From NCBI GenBank assembly GCA_003049485.1, contig PYST01000027.1:62001-126000 (forward strand): a stretch of DNA of 64,000 nt, in the 5' to 3' direction. The stretch comes from Ophioceras dolichostomum (Eukaryota; Ascomycota; Sordariomycetes; Magnaporthales; Ophioceraceae). Within the stretch, counting starts at the first letter, position 1. Each line of letters opens with the position of its first letter. Positions 58,766-64,000 of the stretch are shown in pieces. The notes under the pieces are model-generated. The model searched no databases. It was not told where the DNA came from and saw only the letters and a list, made by a program, of their open reading frames with translations. The translations under genes were made by a program, and so were the position numbers.

Positions 58766-59854
58766 GTGAGGAGGGACAAGGCCGTCCCTGGCGATGTGGG
58801 ATAGAACCGCCGTTTTGAAAGATGAAGCGTGCCCTGGGGAAAGGCACGGACGGAACAGGAAGCGAAGGAAGGAGCGTCGGCGAGTACTAGCTGTGGCAAC
58901 GAATGCTGCAAGATACAACTATTGCTGGCACAGATCCAAGATACGCACACGGCACGATACAGGCGGCAAGGCAAGTGCAGCCCGAGTACAGCCTGCAAGG
59001 ATTCCCAATAACCAACAAACAGGGAGCTGACAAGACGGTCGATCGGTCAGTCTGTCCGGTTGTCGTTGGAAAATCCCCGAAACCCAACAAAAGACTCGTG
59101 CTTCAGGCAAACGGTTCGTCCGAGAAAGGAAGGTGAGTGAGCTATCGTCGGCCTGCTCAGTTCGGTGCGGGCTCGAATAGCTCTTTCAGGCACGAAAGAC
59201 GGTGGCCGGTGAACCAGGTGATCGTGAAGTCGAAAGCAAACTTCACGGCACGGACGGCAGGGTGTCCTAGAAGAAAAAGCCGGGTTGGGTGGGCCGGAGA
59301 ACCGCCGTGACCAGACAGTATTTGAAAGGGCTTGGCTGGCAGGGAACAAAGGACCGTGAGAATTAAAGCAAGCGACGCCGGCTTCTTTGGATAAACCGGC
59401 TAGGCTGGAAGGAGAGGAGCACTGAGTACACCTGCAAATCCCACTCCGCTGCAAAAGTTCTTAATTGGCTCCAGGTAGGTACCGGGATCGAGAGGTGGCC
59501 AGAGGCGTCCGGGGTCCGTGATGAGGTGATGGATGCGGGATCCGTGTAAACGTTGACGTCGTCGACGGCTCCGAGAACAATGATTAGAATGTATATACTC
59601 TAACGAGATGTTGACTCGCTTTCAAGGTGCGGCAAAAAAGGCGTGATCTGCTGGAACAAAGTATTTCTTCATAGGACTTTTTCGGACAATCGACGAAATC
59701 TGTTTTTGTTCGAAGGGGCAGTAAAAGCGAGTGTACTGCGAAGGGCTGATTCTTGCGTTTTTTGGAGGACGTTTTTTTGGGATTTTTTGGTAACAAAAAT
59801 ATCAAGTGGTTTAAGAAAAGGGGATGGGGCCGCGAGGGGCCAGCGAGCGATGGA

Positions 59855-60005
59855 GAAGGTAGAAAAAGTAATAAAGAAGAAAGAAAAGAAAAAGAAGAGG
59901 TGAAGAAGGACGATAGCAACGACGATCAGAAAGAAGTCGACGAGTATGAGGAGAGGTGGGAAGAAAGGAAGAAGAGGAAGAGGAAGAAGAAGAAAGGGAG
60001 GGAGA
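59855..60005 (+). repeat. Polypurine tract
   Basis: About 150 bases almost entirely A and G on the plus strand (pyrimidine on the Nrd1-like sense strand), with irregular AAG, GAA and AGG words. Able in principle to form triplex DNA. Confidence 0.8.
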
Positions 60006-60243
60006 CCGAAAAGAGAAGAGGGAAAAAATTAAAGAGGAGCCGAGCCCCCCAGCACCGCACCTCCTCCTTCGAAAGGAGAAGGGAGGAAGCACGGTGTTGA
60101 AAGGGGACGGTGGACCGGGGGTGTTCGTGGTGGGTGTCGATTGCCCGAAAGGGAACGATGTTGAATTGGCTGCGCTAAGTTTAATGAGGGGCCAGGGATC
60201 CTCACCAGACTGCAGACACGCCTCCTAAGGTTCAATGTGTTGT

Positions 60244-60285
60244 GCCCACCGCCCACCGCCCACTGCCCATTGCCCACTGCCCACC
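60244..60285. repeat. Cluster of GCCCACY heptamers
   Basis: Six adjacent 7-bp units GCCCACC/GCCCACT/GCCCATT. A short degenerate minisatellite seen directly. Confidence 0.8.
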
Positions 60286-63200
60286 GAGCGAGCCAGCCAC
60301 CACGGACAATGGGCACCGTATGGGACAAATACGGGCAGGGCCACCGTGACGCATCGTGCAGTTGGTAGTTTCCGCCGTTCGTGGTCGAGGCATCAATGGA
60401 ATGGACCAGACGGGGATGGCATATCGCATTATTTCGTCATCTAGATGTACCCAAGGTACCTACCACCTGAATGTACAGCAAGGAGCTCCAGCTGTCTGTC
60501 ATAAGCGCCAGAGGGGAGTGAGTGAGAGATGCAATTCACATATTCACCCATTAGCTCATGTCAGCCTGCCATCTCTTCAATACCAACTTCAATGCCAATG
60601 GGATTGCCAATGCAGTGCAGTGTCAGTAGGTCCCCATCCGATGGATTCTCCACGCGTGAGGTACCTTCCACCCTTTCTTTTCAGGCCTCGCCCACCGCCC
60701 AACGGCAGAGCTCTCCGGCAAGGAGCAGAGAGCTCCGCAGCAAATATGACTGGGATCAAAGGACATCTTATCCATCCGACCACCCCTGTCTGCGGCCTCA
60801 TCTTTTGGGTGAGCTAGTCTCACAAACTTTCTTTTGCTGACGAGGAAGCAAATTTCTAGGTCCCTCGTTGCATTCTGACCGGGAACGGTTGGGCGAAAAC
60901 TTCAGACGGTATGTAGGTACAGACAGACGAGCGATTGAGGAGGCGGAAGCTCATTGAAGCTCCCAGCCGCCACTTCTCACCTGACCCAACAGCAGAGGTA
61001 CAGGTGGAATACAGTTGAGGTAGCTGATTTTGGTGCCTGGCGAAGCAGGCGGCCTTGGTCTAGGGAGCTTTTTTTTGAGGGACCGTTGGATTTTTTTAAG
61101 ATTCGTCCTGTGCCATGCAGGTACGAACCCGTGCTAATCCTGCAACGGCGGCTGGAGGGACTGGGGCTCTCACTCCTTCCCCCTCCTCCAACAACAACGC
61201 CCCCGTGGGTTTTAGTAACCCGAAGTGCGTGCGTTCGTGCGTCTAGCGGCCGCTGCGACAATTGGAGCAGATTATTAGTAGAGCAGGAAGGAAGGAGAAT
61301 ACGGAGAGACGGAACCAACCAGCAGGCAGAGAAGCAATTGAGTTCGCGCGTGTGCCTGCTTGCTTGTGTGAGCGAGCACCACCGCACCAGCAGCAAGCAG
61401 GAGCAATGACCACCACCCACTCACAGCCCAGCCCAGCCAGCGGCGTGCCCCTTTTTCTTGGCCCCCCCTTCTGCCTTCCTGCCTGTGCAAGCACCAGACC
61501 AGACTCAAAATGCTCTGTGCCACCACACCACTTCACAAACAGCAGGCGGTCGTGCAAACATCTCATCCCAAAAAGGCGTGTTGGCGATCGGCCAATCTTG
61601 ATCATCCTTAGCTGGCTGCCATTATTGCATGCATCCAATCACGTTTTAGCTCAGTGGCCAGCCACCGCGATTTCCCCTGGGAAGGCGGCACACGGGTTGG
61701 AGATGGGAGGTGGAAGCAGCCGGCCGGGCGGATAATATTCATCGTTGAAAAAAACCGCAGAGTCAACCGAGAGACAATTTATTTCAATGTTGCACCTTTT
61801 TTTCGTGGAAGTACTTCGTACACTTTCAGAATCCTGGCACTTGCAGCAATTATCCTTTTTGTTTGCCTTATGTTTCTGTCATTCCGGTCTGCCGTTTCTC
61901 TCTCTTTCCCTCAACCTGGAACGGCACCACCACCCGACCAGACACACGACCAGGAACCGTGAAGTTTGGCCGCGCCGTGATCTAGCTAGGCGGGGGGAGG
62001 AACATAACTTTCTTGCTGATGAACTCCCACGATCAGTTTTGACAGTCTGATGACAGTTCACCCCAACTGGCGTCCCATCCTTTGAGGTGGACTTCTGGGA
62101 TTCCTTCCCATCCTCACAAAAAAAAGCCCGACAAGTGGAGGCCCGGCCCCCGATCTGGACCTTGCCCGAGCATTCGGATCAGGCCTGATTCGCATGAAAC
62201 CAAATGCTGCGCATTGCCAATTCTCCTCCACACAACCAAACCACTCGAGATGCATTTTTTGCCTCCTTTAACCCCCCAAGGTCTTGGCGCCATTTCTCTC
62301 TCTATTTTTCTGGGTCCCTCGTTCGTTGAATTTCTGACACTCCCCTCCGCCCCCTTTTGTTGCAACCCACGAGCGAGGGCACTTGTGATGTTTCGATGCA
62401 CTGCAAAGCAAGCGCGTGTTGCAGACCGCCTCCTCATCTCCATCAGACGTTTAGGAGTCGATCAATCGAGCCATTTCGTCTTTCTGTTCCATCGAAACAG
62501 AACACAGACTGGCCGTTTTAGGGGGTCTGTTGTCTGTCGTCTCGCCCCCTATGTCCCAGGTCCCAGGTCCCCCCATCGGAATGTGGTGGTCGCAAGCGGG
62601 TGGGTAATGTGTTTGCATCATCAATCCCATGCTGCTTAGGAACCGCCTTGCCCAGGCCTGACAGACCTCACAACCCAAAAAAAGGGGGGGAAACATATCC
62701 TTACTGTATGGAGACATGGAGACAAGACAGCCAGACTTCCAGACTAGAAACCCCCTTGTTGTTGGCCAAATCTAAACCCGATACAAACCCCGCCCTCAAG
62801 CAGAGAACATCAGGTTGTTGTTGTTGAATTTTTAACGTCTGTTGAAAGCGCCGCCAAGCGCTTTCCACCTCCCTAGGGGTATAAGACGTGCTAGCGACTA
62901 CCTAGTGACTATGATACAGAACATCAGGTTAAATATACACATTTGGAGCTTTCGATCTCGAACATCTCCCTGTCTTCTGCCACCAGGAAGTCCGGGTATG
63001 ATCAGTAGCGCCGGAGGTGCTTATTCCAACCAGGTACCTGCCTTACGTGTATTGCATTGTATTCCTTACGACGCCTAGAACAGAGAGACAGACTCCTCAC
63101 CTCGCCGCGTGCGCGACCTCGTTGTATATACTGTTGTACCGACCCGGTTCTCTTGCCGCTCACATCAGTGGAACTAGAAGCAGCATGTACAACGTTCCAT

Positions 63201-64000
63201 GTATGCAACGAACATGCGGGAAACCGACCGACTAACCGACCAACTCACTGACTGACTGACCGACTTGACCGTGGGCTGGCTGGGCCTGGGCCGTGTGCAA
63301 CCACAGGCAGGCAGGTCGGGCCCGTCCTCTCTCCACACTTTATTCCCCCCTCCGTGGCCGCCCCGGCAGGCAGGGAGGGAGGGGACACGCCGGACGGTCT
63401 GGTCTGGCCTGGGGGCGTGCGGCGATCAGGGAAAAGTACCGATGTTGCCCAGGTTAGTTAGCGTTGTAGTCTACCAGTAGTAGCTCGGATCTCTTCCAGA
63501 AGGCGGGCGGGCTGGCTCGCTGGCTGGCTGGCTAGTAGTTGAGACATCGGGTTCCCATGCCCTTTGTACTCTTCCTTTATCTTTTTCTCTTTCTTTCTGC
63601 CCTCCCGTTCTCTTACAGGTATCCCCCCGGCACAGCACGCCGCCATCGGCATCAAGGAAACATCAAACAAAACACACGCGGCAAAAGACAGCGGGCTACG
63701 CGTGTGTTTGTGCATGCCGTGTGTGTATGTGTGTGTGGCAAACTTCTTTTTTTCGTTTCCTCATTCTCCCGGTCAAACCTTCTGTGCTTCTCACCTCTTG
63801 CAGCAGGGAGGTTGCACAAACAACGTAAAGATACGTGAAATGTTGAAGAATCCTAGGCTCTTCTTCGGTTGCCCCTTGTTGGGCAATTGTTAGTCAAAAC
63901 ATGGGAAGGTCAGGTGATGCAAAGTAGCACACAGACTGCACAATCCCGTGAACGCAGGGGCTCAAGATTAGAGAGGCAGTCGTGTGAATGAGGGACGGAC

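Larger units (their letters stand above)
58766..64000. other. Long region without recognised gene, upstream of the Nrd1-like gene
   Basis: 5.2 kb. It holds the Nrd1-like promoter and a probably long leader. A polypurine stretch (59855-60005) and a cluster of GCCCACY heptamers (60244-60285) stand out. Open frames up to about 185 codons (for example 62082-62639, 60977-61420) show no domain, codon bias or splice pattern. A gene starting beyond the right edge cannot be excluded. Confidence 0.5.

Noticed and set aside
62082..62639. 185-codon open frame in the right-hand gene-poor region
   Set aside because: Composition follows local GC content, no domain, no conserved start; no support as a gene.

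Overview
The window is nuclear DNA of a filamentous ascomycete (Pezizomycotina, most likely Sordariomycetes). The genes are single transcription units on both strands, broken by short GT-AG introns (about 67-264 nt, often with CTRAC/CTAAC branch points). The proteins are fungal in type, for example a MoaA-MoaC fusion (CnxABC), Nup192, Tel1 and an Nrd1/Mrn1-type RNA-binding protein. The exons are GC-rich at third positions and the intergenic DNA is long, with many homopolymers and microsatellites. I saw no prokaryotic, viral, CRISPR or intact transposon sequence, and no convincing tRNA or rRNA gene.

Layout. 1-1437 (-): N-terminal part of mitochondrial DNA polymerase gamma, running off the left edge. 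2731-4153 (+): Slx8-like RING E3. 5113-10830 (-): NUP192. 11813-21288 (+): TEL1/ATM kinase. 21973-24909 (+): cullin-4. 25717-26743 (+): MRT4. 27970-29651 (-): U1-70K. 30057-30810 (-): kinase-like gene broken by a frameshift. 31212-31776 (+): mitoribosomal mL43. 32209-33340 (-): triosephosphate isomerase. 35881-37470 (+): fatty-acid elongase. 39435-40560 (-): FYVE protein followed by an in-frame coding-like extension to 39093. 43974-46492 (-): cnxABC. 47454-49498 (+): WD40 protein resembling WRAP73/Wdr8. 51831-53856 (+): RRM protein. 56300-58765 (-): four-RRM Nrd1/Mrn1 homologue. From there to the right edge I see no gene.

The genes are mostly housekeeping and do not form a pathway cluster. 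Four near the left (mip1, slx8-like, tel1, cul4) belong to genome maintenance, which may be chance. mip1/slx8-like, nup192/tel1, tpi1/elongase and cnxABC/WD40 are divergent pairs sharing upstream DNA.

The points most worth a second look are: (i) the cnxABC intron, whose first bases encode Gly-Gly-stop, so retention would give a MoaA-only protein with the double-glycine end needed for activity; (ii) about 90 codons of strongly coding-like sequence in frame after the TAG stop of the FYVE gene; (iii) the kinase-like pseudogene; (iv) the tiny last exon of tel1 that completes the FATC domain; (v) a roughly 137-bp tandem repeat at 50.7-51.1 kb; (vi) an 82-bp direct repeat beside the only N, which looks like an assembly fault. 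I found no clearly new multi-gene system. All gene models come from reading the sequence, without transcripts or database searches.
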